Shown: piece by piece, positions 35,701-49,472 of the stretch
Position numbering within the stretch: the stretch's first letter is position 1
Layout of the letters: every line of letters begins with the position of its first letter
Origin: Motacilla alba alba
Lineage: Eukaryota > Chordata > Aves > Passeriformes > Motacillidae
NCBI RefSeq assembly: GCF_015832195.1
Contig: NC_052017.1
Location: forward strand, 13,096,790-13,160,789
Direction of reading: 5' to 3'
Length of the DNA: 64,000 nt
The notes under the pieces: model-generated
What the model was told of the DNA's origin: nothing
Seen by the model: the letters and a program-made list of their open reading frames with translations, nothing else
Database searches by the model: none
Made by a program: the position numbers and the translations under genes

Positions 35701-36880
35701 GAACTAGATTAAAAAGTCTTTAGGAATGCAACCTTATTTTCTGGCTCCTTTCTTTAGCAGCTGTTCAAAGGCACCTGCAGCCCTTTTCAACAAAAATGGT
35801 GGCATTAATAACAGAAGGTTCCACAGTGGGAGACTGGATTGCTGAAGCTGTGTGAAGCTGTCTGAGAACACATGGAGGAATGGGACTGCACAGTTTACAT
35901 TTCAGGCTGTTCCCATTAATGCTACTCTCCACTGTGTTGTATGGAACCTTGCAGGTGAGGAATTAATTTTGTGGAAATTGCATCTAGTTTATGAGGCTGA
36001 GGCCAGTGATTATACTCAGAAGATGAAATACAGGGTAATGAAATGAGCATGCATAAAATTGCATGAGAATATGAAATCCTAGGTGAGAGGAGCAAAAGGG
36101 AAAGCTGAATGGCAGAACGAATACCATTCAATTTGCCCGGCCAGGTTATATGCATTCTCTTTCCCAAAAGGAAATGGATAGGTAGAGGAGAGAATTTGGC
36201 CTCCAGGCTTTAATCAGGAACTTGTTAGGCAAATCATGAAGATTTGATAAGAAACATCTATCAGGTGCTGCAATAATGAATGACCTTGCTCTGCCACATA
36301 CCTGCTGGTGGCTTGGAGCATGGTGGCAATCCCCAAGTGTCTTTACTCCTCTGGATGTTTCCGGGAGCAGAAGGAAGCCATGGTGGCTGCCCAGCTGGAG
36401 AAGGTGGCAATGACTCAGGCTTGGCCTCTTGGATCTGCTGCCAGCATGCAAAAACCCCAGGCAATGAGTATGTTAATTCTTACTGTGAGTGAAGAGTCCA
36501 TGGTGGTACCTGAGCTCATCCTGGTTTTGGAACCGCTGGTAGCATACCATTAATGTGAGCCAGTGCTCTCTCCCTGGCTTAGCTGTGTGTTGGATTTCTC
36601 CTTTGGTGCAGCCTTGTCAGGAGGAGCTCCTTGTGGCTCTGCTGTTGTAACTGTCAGCTACAGGAACACGAGTGGCTGGTCCCTGAGCTCTGACCTACTT
36701 GGTAGAAGAGCTGTAGGACTGTAGAGAGTCTCCTTGAGCACCTCAGAGTTTTGAGGGATATACTTTGATTTAAAAATATTTGAAGGATAAATATGAACAA
36801 GGAGGAGGAAGGGAGCATAAACAACATATAAACAGTCTGGGGACATAAAAAAGCTACAGTGAGGGATGGGTAAACTGGAA
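32771..36880. other. Intergenic, no gene seen
   Basis: Mixed-composition sequence with an (AG)8 tract at 33255-33270, a T-run at 34971-34984 and a short CA tract near 35191-35199. Open frames are short and unrecognised. Confidence 0.75.
33255..33270 (+). repeat. (AG)8 microsatellite
   Basis: Eight perfect AG units. Confidence 0.95.
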
Positions 36881-36884
36881 GAAA

Positions 36885-37040
36885 ATTTCAAGCTGAATAT
36901 GAAGAAAACCTTCCTTACCATGATTTCTAACTGTGCAACAGCATTCCAACATTTTGGATACTTACACCTAGAATGCAACAAACAGTAAGGATGCAACTCA
37001 AGAGAGGCATTTGGCAGAGTTCAGTGAACTAGATCTCTAC
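36885..37040 (+). mobile_element. Possible old CR1-type LINE remnant
   Basis: The stretch 'ttcaagctgaatatgaagaa' followed by 'ccttccttaccatga' and then 'caacagcattccaaca' has the order and spacing of the CR1 segment just upstream of its 3' end. Many substitutions separate it from that segment. The match is from memory and weak. Confidence 0.35.
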
Positions 37041-40000
37041 CATTTCTAATGTATTTTGACTGAGATGCTGCGGGAGAACATCCACAGAGCTCTGAGAAGC
37101 TTTATTCTTTGTCCTTTGCAGATATTACATACAAGATCAAAAAGAAATTAGATTCATTGTCTTAAATAAAATTACCCTTCTTCATGTCTTTCTAAATGGG
37201 CTGCAGAATAGTTGCAGCTATTTAGAGAATTCAATTATTTTCTAAATCTCTATTGAAAGCAAAAGCCTCTCCTTTAATTATTTAAGTTTTGTTTTATTGA
37301 GTAGACAGTTTATAATCATAAACAGTTTTGCATTTAATAACAAACTTTGAAACTCAGTGTGTAGGAATTGTTAAAATTTGTGTTTGTTGAATTAATATAA
37401 CCTTTTATCTTGAAAAAAAAATTCCATTATTTTAATAGCATGTATAATCCTTTTGTGATGTCAAGAGATGTCTAACTTCAGAAGTCTGGAGTGTAAAGTT
37501 TTGCACCTGAGTTACTCATCTTCTATTCTTGTAGAGTCAATAGGAAAAAGTAGGTACTTTGTGGTTTCCTCAGAGCTGCTGTGGGTCCTTTCAGAGCATA
37601 AATGCTCGGGAGATGCTACTTTACCATGATCCACTCCAGAGTGGATCTCTTCCACGGTGAGAGGAGTGCTGAGTGAAGAGGTTACTCATAGACACCTGCA
37701 TTGATGTACATGAAGGCTGTGCTGGAAGCTTGGCCATGGGCAATGCTGTGAGGGCAAAAACAAGGCTGGGCCCAAAACTTGGAAAAGACCTTGCAATTTC
37801 TCTGAGCATTTGGGAATATTTAGGGTTGGAACAAGACCCAGGAGCAGCTGTGGGAAATCAATTATCAGGATGCTGTAAGAAGAGGGGGCTTATTGTGATT
37901 GGCTTTGGTTGTGGGGGTTGGACATGTAGAAGAGGACTGAGCTGACAGACTCAGCCTGCTCCTCCCAGGGCTCAAGGCAGTAATCCTTCACGAAGCTCAG
38001 GCTGCTGCTGCTGCCTCGATTACTGGGAGATAAGGCTCTGTTCTTTGGGCTAATGGAATAATGCAATTAGGACAAGGCACTGCTCATAAACTCTTATCCT
38101 TTAAAGGGCTGGTTGATAATGAAAAAGAAGCACCTGCCATGCCAGATACAGAACCTGCCTGACCAAGCCCTGCTGTGCTGGAGGGACACCATGTTGTACC
38201 TGCCCATGGCTCTGGGCTGGGAAGGACAGATCTGTGGACAGGAATTAGGGAAGAGGTGGGAGCAGAGGAGAATTTCACAAAGGTCATAGCTGTGAAGGGT
38301 GTGGAAATGATGAGCGGGGATTAAGTTCTTTTCAGCAAAAGCTATGGGACACCAAATGAAGCTAGCAGGAGCCAGGCTAAAAGCAATAAATAGTAAAGTG
38401 GATTTTCATAGGATGGGCAATTGAGTGATTAGACACTTTGCCTAAAGGATGTTGTGACTGCTGAAAGTTCTTGTGGCTCAGAAGGAGACTAGACAAGTTT
38501 ATGGAACTCTGTGAAGGGCTACTAATACCAAAGAAACCACATCTAGCCAAGAAATCCCTGAAAAGGCCTGGAGACAGGGACAATATTGGCAAAAGTACAT
38601 ATTCTCACACTCCTATCTGGGCTAGTGCTTAAGGAGTGAAGGTACTGGGTTATAGAGGGACCTTAGTGCTGGCTTGAGCAACCACTCTTAAGTGTTCTCT
38701 CAGCTCCAGAAAATTATTTAATCTTCCTTAAGTTGGTAACTTTTTTCCAGAGCAACTTTTCATGTTCTTCATACCATAGAACCATGTTTTCTTTTCTTGT
38801 CATGTTATAATAATTATTTGTTTTGCTGGCTTTACTTATATTTATTTTTAAAATGAGATATTCATCTCAGGGGAACAAAACTCATTTAAAAAAACTCTTA
38901 CTCATGCCAAAGCACTTCTGGGAGATCTGTTTTTGTACTTTAGAAGATGCAAAAGCAAATTTAACTCGCTGAGGTCAGACTTTCATCTTGTTTTCCAAAA
39001 TAAGCTACAAAGAGCTGTTTACATTATTGTTACAAAGCAATGTGTGCCTCGACAGCCTTCAGCTTTCTGTCCTGCCTACTGGGGCTCCTATTGCCATCTC
39101 CGTGGGGAAAACAGGGTGGGAGAGTGTAGAGATGGACATAAATTCATGGGAAGTGAGGGCTGATAGCATGGCTACAGCACACTGCCCAGTCTGAAGGAAG
39201 AATCTTTCAAATCTGTATCATTAATCTGTTCACACAATGGGAAGAGCTGAGTTGGAAGATCTGTTTTTAATATTTTGAATATGGTGTGTAATTGTTGTTA
39301 TGCAACTACAATTGTAAAATCCCAGGCAATTGTCTCAAAATGAAGCTGTTTCTGAATGTTCAGTTTCGAACCCTTGTAAAAGAGATGCTGGGTACTCACA
39401 CAAAGCACTGCAGTCCCTGGGATGTCTGTTTTGGATGGGCAAATCCTCTATGAAGTGCAAAATTCACTGGCAGTGAGCTGCTTGAATTTCTGGTTGGGAA
39501 TCTAAAAATCCACATAGTCTCAGCAGTTTGGTCTTTGTCATCCTCTGCTTCACAGACTCGCTGAGAAATGGGCAATGTTATCTGCTCAGCTCAGGGTTAT
39601 TGAGAAGAAAAGCCAATATTCACAAAGTTTTCATAAATGATTGGCTAATACCACGCCTGGTGCAAAGACACCTAGTGCAGTGTAAAGAATGCTTGAGACT
39701 CTGCAGTGAATGTCTCTTTAGTGAAATAATAAGCATCTGGTGCCTCAGGAATCCTGTGACAAGATCACCATGTGGTTGTTAGTCTCAGTTCTACTTGCAT
39801 TTGTCTTTTTTGTGACAGTACAGTTACACTTTATTCCCTCTGCTGCCATTCAGAAATTAACATTGCACAGGCATTTGAAAATGGCACCCTGAGAAAAGCA
39901 CTGTCCTTCCCATGGGCATGGATACACAGAGGGCTCTTCTCAGTGAAGCCTTTAGGGATTTAAAAGACCTCTTTTATGGGAGTGATGGTGCTCATAGTGT

Positions 40001-41360
40001 TGAAATGGCAAGGTATTGATTTTAGCAGTAAGGGGAGCTGTATAAGTGCGTATGCAGTGTGAGTACACCCAAGACAGAAAGAAACAAACCACAAGAAGCC
40101 AAACCAAACCTATACTTGTCATGAGTTAAAAGCTATCTTCAAAGAGTGCAAAGAGCTTTTGTCCTTGGTGGCAGCAGGTAATAACATACCGGTGGTGACT
40201 GATACCTGGAAAAATTACTCTGTGTAAGGAAGGTTTCAGCAGAGTGTGTGCCCTGAGCTGTTGTCACTACCTGCTGGCACTCCTCAGCACTCACTCCCAC
40301 AGGCAGTGTTACATTACTCACTCTGGAAATCAGGCAAGGAGAAGTAAAGACCTACCACTGTCCAGGAAAGCAAATGTTCATTTCTCCTTTTCCTGGTGGA
40401 GAACCCTTTCTGCCTGGTCAGTAGATGCCAAAATTAGCAGGGAATGTGTAGGGTGAGCTGACTAATCTCCAGGGTAAAATGCCTTTGGTGTGACAGCAGA
40501 AAGCCAGGATGAAAACTGAGGTTGGTCCCTGCAGTGCTGTGCTGGTGTGGGTGGCAGGAGCCTGCTCCCAGCACTGCTGCTCCTCCAGTCCTCCCTGCAG
40601 GAATGCAAACCCCCAGGTGATGCAGGGTGAGACCTTCATGCAGACTGAACTTCAAATCTCTGTGTTTAAGGTTCCCATTTGTGTTATTTGCTCTGGCACT
40701 TTATTTAGTTTGTGAGTACTGGGCCAATTAACTATAAATTCCTGAAAATAACTTTTGGACAGATCTGGCTTGTCTTTTTGGCTGTCAAAAATAGACATGA
40801 TGCATAGTTTTGAAGTCAGCTGAATGTATCACTGAAAGGATTAGAATTATTCCATATTTTTGAAGATGAGGAAGAAAATTACCCTTTTTTTCAAATTGAT
40901 TCTCTAGCAACAGCAGTTTGAATCAATATAGTAAAAAGCTTCTATTCATCTTCTTAGTTTCTGGACTGCTGTTTTTCCTGGTTTTGAAGCAGCAATCAGT
41001 GAGACTGTTGTAGATGCCATGTATAGTACAGACTCCACTCCATACTCTTTTCCTCTGAGGCTCATGGAAAGCACGTGGACCTGCTGCCCAGAGATTTAAC
41101 AGATGCCATGATCAATCATCTTGTGAGACCTTTGTGTACCCTGCAGAGCTCTTACTTTCTCACAGACTTTGTTATTCTTCATACAATTATATCAGGCAAG
41201 TTGACATAACAAAAACAGATTTAAGGCCAAGAAATGAGATTGCTCAGTCCACTGAACCATTGCTTTAATTCCTCCTCACCCCCCACCTGCTACTCTTTCC
41301 CTTATTTTCTTGTTTTGCTGCACAGTCACAGGCAGAGGTTCATGCTTAGTCCAAATAATT

Positions 41361-41420
41361 TAAAAAAAAACACAAAAACCCCCAAAAATGAGTTCAACAT
41401 TCCTAAAAAACCTCACAAAC
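41361..41420 (+). repeat. A-rich AAAACCC-type low-complexity run
   Basis: Runs of A interspersed with C-runs. It is of the same type as the tract at 49391-49472. Confidence 0.7.
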
Positions 41421-44400
41421 CTGCTTAAGCAGTCCCCTACAATCTCAGTAGGATTGTCACCGAGCTATGGGGTTTTACTCTAGGCTGAAGTGATGCAACC
41501 TGGTGGAGAAGATTGGCTTTCAGATCCATATCTTGCTGTCAGATGTATCTCTATCTGGAGTGCATCCTGCTCACTGACAGGGAAGCACAGACTCCTCACC
41601 AGCACAAGGTTGGCACCAGGAGCATCTGGGGCTGACCCTTCAGAGGGAATTCAGATTATCAGCCTGTGATATTCTGTTCTTTGAGAAAGGTGAATGTTGT
41701 CTGGTTTTGTGCAGAGGAAAGTGAACTGTATTCAAAGGCAAATCAAGATGTTCTCTGTGTTTGAAAAACAAAAGAACACTAAAACAACCCCTGAAAGCAC
41801 TACAGTAAGCAAACAAGAAAAACTTACAGCAGATAAGGTGTAGTAGGGCAACCCTCTTGTGGGAGATGAGACCTTTTGGATAGAGTCACACAAACAAATA
41901 AACCATAAAACCTGTCTGCAGTTAGGCAGTACATGTTCAGTGATTACTCAAAAATATTTGGTTTTTGAATTCTCTCTGCTGGTGTCATTCTGCTTATGCA
42001 ACACTGAAGTCTCAGTGTTTAGAAGTCATGAAAAGATCTTATATCAAATACAAATGGAAAGCAGAGGGTGCTGTAATTCACCTGCTGCCCCTGCAGTCAT
42101 GCTCCTTGGGATTGTCTGGAATTCCTCAGCAGAGACCCTGAAGCTGCCATTCAGCTCATCTGATGATCCTGATATGCTGAAAACATTTATTCAAAATATT
42201 CAGATGTAGATATGTGATTAGTTTGAAGGTAAACATGTTGTCAGCCAGATAATTTATTTTCATGTAATTTGTATCATTCTGTCTCTAGACTGTCATTTTT
42301 TCCAGGTCTGCCCCACGCTGTGTGTGGGTACCCGAGACCTGTGGTTCAGCAGTTGCTGTGTGCAGGGAATAAGTCAAGGGAAGGTCTATTTTGGAACTGG
42401 ACTTCTCTAGGGGAGACCCTTGAAGCTACACCTGGTAGCTCCATTGGGTGCTTGGTGCTGCCGGGCAGGACGAGAGGAAATAGCAGCAAGGTGTTGCTGC
42501 AGGTGGCAGCTGGCTGTGGGCTTGAGTTCCTCACAGCCTGCTCTGATTGATCTAGGGTAACATAACTCTGGTAATAATACACTTCAGAACCAGTAATAAA
42601 CAAATATCCAGGTGCACATCTTCTTTGCTCCAAATTATCTACAGTTATAGGAATACCTTAAATTGATATATACCAGGTTCATATTTTTAAAAGCCACCCA
42701 CTTCTGTGTGGTGATGCAACCCGTGGAAGTAGGAATCTTGTCCATAGTGGTTTCAGCCCTCCTCTGGTTTCCAGCTGAGTGTAGAAGCAGTCAGAAAAAC
42801 CAGTTCCTGATTGTCTCATTATCATCTTTCTTTTCCCTATGCTAATAATGACTTTCACTAGTCATCTTTTTATCAGTTACCTCAAGTTCTCCCTCTGGCT
42901 CCTTTTCATAATCTCTTACTATTACTGAAATTTGAGAGTCAAAACTAAGTTGCTGCTGTTGGCATCTCTGCTGTCAACTTTGTTTCAGGAGTCTAAAACT
43001 AGGTGTTATCTTTGTCTTCTTGCTGCTCTTGAAGTCATACATCAATAATGTATCAATTAATTTGGTGGATATGTACAATTTTCCTTCTTTTCTTTGTGTC
43101 CAAACTACCAAAATCTTTATCTGAGCATCTTGTCTAAAGTCCTGTAACCTTCCTCTCCCCAAGATGGAGTTAATGTCTGACTGCTAAGTTAGTTTTACAT
43201 TTCTCCAGCACCAAAATGGGGAAGTTTTTCTTCTGCCTGCTCCCACCCTGATTCTTTCCCCTTCCTTGACCCATTCTGAGCCCTGCCAGACCCTGGGTTC
43301 AGCCTGACAGAATGCTCTCTTCTGCTTGTTGCTGGATTAGCTTTCTGCCTGTTTGGTGTGTTTAATATTCTGACTGTGGGGTCCAACAAGCCCTGGAACC
43401 AAGGCAAAGCAGGGGGCAGCAGCAAGGAATGAGAATGTGCAATGTGGAAGAATGTTTTCAGGCTGAGGATTATGAGCCCAGCTGGAACTCTGCTTTGAGC
43501 TTTACCTTCAACCTCCACTGCCTGATGGAGGCCTTGCACACTCCTCATGGTGTGTAGTTTCCAAGCTTGTCTCCTTGCTGTCACTTTAGGCACGTGCCTT
43601 AATGTTTCTTTTTCATTTCAGCATACAAAGTTTAAGCTTCTTGTCTTCACCTCAAATGCCTTCAGAGTTCTGCTCCTCTCTTTTATTTTCTCCTGTCCTA
43701 ATCCATAACCTTCCTTTTACCAATGACACTTTCATTCTCCACCCACTTGCCTTTTTTTTATATAGACATGTGTATGCATGTATATGCACACACATTCATT
43801 TCATATTTACCTGTATGTGCAGAGATCCATTCCCCAGCTCATCAGCAAGATGAAAACCCTCTCCCCAAAATATGCATCTTTGTATGAAAATAATTAATAA
43901 CCATAATGTAGGATAAATGAAAGAAGCTACTTTTTATGGTTTAGATGGGTAAGGAGAGTAATGATTATTTAGTTTAAATACTCAGTCACTCTCCTCAAAT
44001 CTCTTTTATCTTAAAGAGTCAATTTTGTGCAACAGGGATTGTGTATTGCATGTATTTTTGGGGCCCATTACACAGTAGGGACCTGACTCTAATGCTTGTA
44101 CCCCAGCAGAAATATTTCATAACAACAAATATAAATCAAGGAAGTCAAATAAAATGACACCTGTCTTCAGTGCTTGAAAACAGAAAATAACTGAAAGTGT
44201 TTTTTGATGTTTGGCTTTTCTGAAAAATTATTTTGTTTTTTTGGGTTTTTTTCCTAACCTAAGCAGCAGCAGCCTGTGCTGGCAGCAGCAGAGGTGTTCC
44301 CATCAGACAAGTTTTCAAAATAGAACTGCCACAGGAATTTCAGCTGTCACCCTCCTCACAATGTGGCCTTTGTTGGCAATGCTCTGGAGAGTATCTTCAG

Positions 44401-44810
44401 CTTCTCGTTTAGGAGAGGTTGTGGTTGTCAAAGAAACCCCTCACTGATGCTTGTTCCATTACTTGTTATATAAAATACATTTTTCAGTATTTTCATTTCA
44501 AAGCATGGGTGGTTGTCAAAAATTTTGAAAATAATTTTGTCAAGAATTCTGAAAAAAAGTACAGATACAAAAGAAAAGATGGGCAGCATTCAGGTGAATT
44601 CAGATTTGATCTGGCCTTCATGAGGGGCAAAGCAGCAGAGGTAAGGGCAGAAGTATGGAAGCTTCCATTCATAGTGCTCATCTCTGAGGCTGTCAGGGCT
44701 TCTGAGCAGGGACTGGGTCACCTTAATAGGCTGAGTAATATCCATGGCTGTCTTTTGTATGTCCCATGTACTGTAGTGTGCACTGTCTAGCAGCAGGAGT
44801 CTTTCGTATG

Positions 44811-44829
44811 ACTTTCACTGGGTGAAAGT
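44811..44829 (+). repeat. Short perfect hairpin
   Basis: The 8-bp arms actttcac and gtgaaagt are separated by the 3-base loop tgg. No terminator role is expected in this genome type. Confidence 0.85.
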
Positions 44830-45910
44830 GTTGAGTGTGTTGGGTGTCAAATATTTGAGAATACCCATCAGTTTCTTTCCCTGAACAAGGTAGGAATAGA
44901 GTCCCAGCAGGCAGCTGCCCAGCTGGGACTCTCTGTTCCCTTCTCCCTGACACCCCACCAATGGAGCTCACTATTTATTGTCTGGGGCCTGTGCAATGTA
45001 CTTTTTATTTTTCACTATTTTATACCACTTGTGTTGTAGCTCTCATAGTTAGGCTTGTAAAAGAAGGAGGATTTGTAACTGCAAGAAATATGTGTGGTTA
45101 GATCAGCTGATATAAAATGTGGTCAAGCTTTCCAGTTTGCCTGCATCTCAGCAAGTCTGATGCAGATAACACTGGAAAACCATTATTCCCAGGCTGCTGA
45201 TGTATCTGTTGGAGCAGCAAAATGGATCTAGGAGTCCTTCACCCTTCTAGAACTTCTCAGTCCTCTGCCATCCCTGCATTGACTGTTCCCTCAGAATGGG
45301 ACTGTACTGTAAAGCCAGTGAAGTTCTGCAGGCCATTTTGAAGTAACCAAGCAGAAGAAAAAGTAATCTGTAATTATTTTAATGAATTAGTCTGTTTGTT
45401 GGAGAAGTGATTTTACCAGTGAGTTTCAGTACCAGGAGAGCTGACAGATTGAAATGAAGAAAAAGCATTTGCAGCACAGGAACAAGGCAACAGAGATGAG
45501 ATGCTGAGAGAATTGCAATGAACATAAACTTTATATCCTTATTTATTCTTTACTATTCACTACTGCATCATATTATAGTCATATTTAAACCTAAATGTTT
45601 TGTGAGTCTCCCTTCAGAGTCAGATGTGAGAAGGAGTTACTGTTTTGTGATATGTCTTGGGGAGGGGTAAATGACAACTCTGCTTTTTATTTGTAATTCC
45701 CATGAGTTTGTTTTGGCACGTAGAGGTTGACAGGTTTCACCCCTGTATGCTCTCCAAGGAGCTCTGGCACGCTGCACGACGTGCATCACATGCTGGCTGT
45801 GGAGTCTGATGGCTGAGGAATTAGGAGTATTTCTTGTACACCTTCTGGGGGCAAGCTGGCAGCTTTTACATTTCTGATTCTGGCAAGATGTGGTTGTATT
45901 CAGTCCTCTG

Positions 45911-45957
45911 ATCCTTTCCCTTCTTTTTTCTTCTTTTTTTTCTTTTTTTTTTTTTTA
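45911..45957. repeat. Polypyrimidine (T/C) tract
   Basis: T-runs broken by single C, ending in a run of about 15 T. Confidence 0.9.
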
Positions 45958-48262
45958 ATCTGAAAGATTGAGCGTTGGCTTGAAAGCTCTGAGATTGGAT
46001 TCTGGAGAAAGATCTGTCAAGGATGCCTTTCTTCCCTAACAGGCTGTATTTCTCTTCCATGTGACTGCCAGTTTGAGGCAATATGTGACAAACAGAAGTG
46101 TCCTGTTAATGGGAGTTTTCTTACAGTATGTGGTGTTTTCTAGAGAATGAGCCTAATTACTTCTTATATTTCTCATGCTCTGACATGAAGGTAGCATTTA
46201 TGCCTATCAGCTCTAGTGGTATTTAAGCCAAAGTACTGGTGTGAGAAGATGTGAAAAGTAGAAGCTGAAGTTTATCATCATTTGTTTTCTTCAAAATTCT
46301 TTGTTTCCTCTATTTCTGCCCCCTCAGAGTGGGTTGTTATCTTAACTGTGTCTAAAATTGAGACCTTCACAGCTGTGCAAATTGTGCAGTAACTGACTGT
46401 TTCAGGTGTCCAGAAAGGAAAGCTCCTTGAAGAGCAGGGGCTTTTTTCAGAGTTAAAAAAAAGACATATTTAAAATTCTTTTGACCCTGCATCATAGCAT
46501 GAGCAGCTGTCACCACATCTGACTGGGAGCCTGAAGGATTAGAAGGAAAAAACTTTGTTCACTGCAGAAAGAAAAGTTCTTAGAGTGGTTTTAAACTGCT
46601 GTGTCTAGTGGTGGGAGCCCATCCTAATTCTTCTTCACCCCCTTGAGCTTTATGTCATGCCCGCCTCTCACTTTGTCTATAAAACTTTCTGCCTTCACGG
46701 TTTCCTTAATTTTATGAAGATAATTTTGTTTTTCTAAAATGCTGTCTCCCAGCACTTATTGACAGAGTTCCAACCCTGTCTGCATTAAGAGCTCATTAAG
46801 AATCCAGCCCAGCCCTGGCTGCCTGTTGCTGTCCCCCATGGCCACATCTCTGCACTGGGTCTGCTTTGGGACAAGGACTCCCTCATCTCAACCTGAGCAA
46901 AACCAAGACAAACAATTTGAAATAATAATCATAGTGCACACAAGGTCACTGCACTAAATGTGGTGTGGATATCCTTTCTAAAGGGTTTTTTAACTTCATG
47001 AAGTAGGATCTATTAATATGGGATGTATATTACAAGTAAAAGTGCATCTTGCAGCCTGAAAGAAAGCCCTAGCAGCTCAAGCAAGTGGTTAAAGAATGGT
47101 AGAGCAGTAAGAAACCCATGTATTGTTGTGAAAAACATATTAAAGAAAGCTACCTAACTAGATTCAATGCCTATGCCTTCTTAAAGCATGTAGCAAAAAT
47201 AGCTATGATTCTCTCTCTCTAGTTTTCAAATTTCAGGAAATAGCAAGTTAGAAGGAGGGAATATCAAGTACATACAATTACAGGCTTGAGAGAGAGAAGT
47301 CTGATTCCACACTGTTGTGTGAGGTGCTCTTTTCTTAGTTTGCTTCTTGAAAGCTAGCATTGACAGTCTATATTTCTTTCCATATATTTTGCTGATAATG
47401 CTGGTGGATTTATGTTGGGGGAGAATTTCACTGACTGCACAGTAAGATTGTTCCTTTGACATTTTTTGGTGAAGCTTTAGCAAAAGAATTGTAAATTTAA
47501 GCTTTCATCTCAGACACTACTGCTGTTTCTGCTGCTGAATTCAGAGAATGAATCTGGCTTGATAAGAGTGGACCAAATACAAAAGTGAGTCAGTTTTAAT
47601 TGCTGAGTAAAATAAAATGAAATGAAAAACCATAAGAATTTAGACATATACTGTAAGTATCTCAAGATTAAAAATTGTAGTTACAAGATGTTAGCATTAA
47701 CAACAATTATAAGTAGTAGTCCCATTAATAGTAGCACAAGATGTTACTATTAATAATTTAAAATATTTATTAAGTTTTCTAATAGTTGTCTAGTGTTTTC
47801 AGCAGTGTCCCTAGTTTGTATTTAATAAAATATGTAATTAAAATCAGCATTTCCATATTTTGCCACATTGTTGACATTTTATTCTCTCTGACTTGTTGGT
47901 TACTAAAGATGTGGACACGCAGTGCTCACACAGTCAAACCTTACAGAGATTGAGGCAGGCTTCCTGCCAATGCAACGTGGTATTTTGGGCTGAGTGAAGC
48001 CTTTCAGGAGAGAATCACTAAATAATTGATCTGCTTATCTGTCTCGGTGAGCTGTCATGCTCCAGTTTCCCTGTGTGTGCTTGGCTGAATCCTCTGTGAA
48101 GTGATGGCTGGAGCAGCGGGCAGAGGAGGAGGCAGCAGCAGCACCTGCCTCACATGGACAGGGGGTGCAGCTGTCCTGGCTCCACCAGGTCCCTTGGACA
48201 CAGCTCCTGGGATCACAGTTGCTAGGGGCAGGAAAGAGCTTTTTTGATAGATTTACATCCAC

Positions 48263-48297
48263 TTTTTTTTTTTTTAATTTATTTTATTTTATTTTAA
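48263..48297. repeat. T-run followed by (ATTTT)n
   Basis: About 14 T and then four imperfect ATTTT units. On the minus strand it reads as an A-rich tail. Confidence 0.85.
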
Positions 48298-49390
48298 CGG
48301 CAAAGCTAAACAAGTCTTGTTTAATCAAGACATGAGGATCATGTAACAAACTACCCAGCAGTTTGCTTTAGCATCTCACCAAAGTCTACACAGGCATTTA
48401 GAAGTTATTTCTTGTATTTTTAAACTCAGAGGGGGATCTCGTGCTGCCCTCCAAGCAGCAGCTGGCCTGTCAAAGCAGCAGGCAGCAGCAGAACTCAGCC
48501 TGGTGAGGCATTGCAAGCAGTTTTCCTGCTGTTGCTGTGCTCCCCAGGGTCATTCCATGGGCTCTGTTTCTGGAATGCAGGATGACCACGGTGCTTATTC
48601 ACCACTGGAGAGTATATTTGTGACATAGTTGAAGGGAGCAGCTGGTTCTTGCTGAGGTCCCTGTAAAATTTATTGGCAAGGGAGTAGCAGTGGAAAGCAA
48701 ATTTCATGCAGAAGTTTTGTTTCAAACACTTCATAGGTGACTGTGATGTTTCCTGTAGAAAGAAGTATTTAGGAAGATACTTGTGTCCACATAGAAAATT
48801 ACCTTAATGTCAAATTAATGTAGGTTTTGCATGCTTGTTTTAACTAAATAATGAATTGTCCTCTGAGATCAATTAAAAGGATTGTATCAGAGATACATGA
48901 GGATCAGTACTGAGTATCCTACCATGACAGGGTGACATGGAGTTCACTTGGCAGCAGCACCAGATCAACCTCTGTCCTTCCTTCAGCTGTGTTTTTCAGA
49001 CCAGGTGTGTCTTCATAGTGAGATATCAGACTTGGGGTAGAAGCCACAAGAGATGCTCAGTGTAGCTGGGGCACCTGGAACTGTCACTGGGATGGGTCAC
49101 ATTGGGTCTGCATTAGTGTTTTATAACAGCAAGGGGAGCTTGGCAGGAAGCACAAGTTATTTGTGGTGAGGACATAGCATAGAAGTGATTCTGCAGCACA
49201 AAAATTACCTGGTATGGAACTGTTTTATTTTTTTAAAAAGTGTTCTGGACACATCCATGCAGGCTTTTTTTGTAAACCATAGTGAGCTGCCAATCACATT
49301 TGAAGGCCTGTCCTTCAGAGGAAGTTTTTCAGAGCAAATGTTTGCCAAGAGCTGGGCAGCTCAGTGCAAAACTGTGAGGTTTCACTGATG

Positions 49391-49472
49391 CACCAAAAAA
49401 AACCAAACTAAAAAACCCCCAAAACAACCAAAAAAAACCCCACACCAACCAAAAATCCAAACCAACAGACAA
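49391..49472 (+). repeat. A/C low-complexity tract
   Basis: About 80 bp composed almost only of A and C (caccaaaaaaaaccaaac...). I see no adjoining element body. Confidence 0.9.

Noticed and set aside
38988..39194. Open frame with a GKTGWESVEMDINSW segment that recalls a TGF-beta propeptide
   Set aside because: The resemblance is limited to a few residues. There are no cysteine-knot or further propeptide features, and the frame is short.
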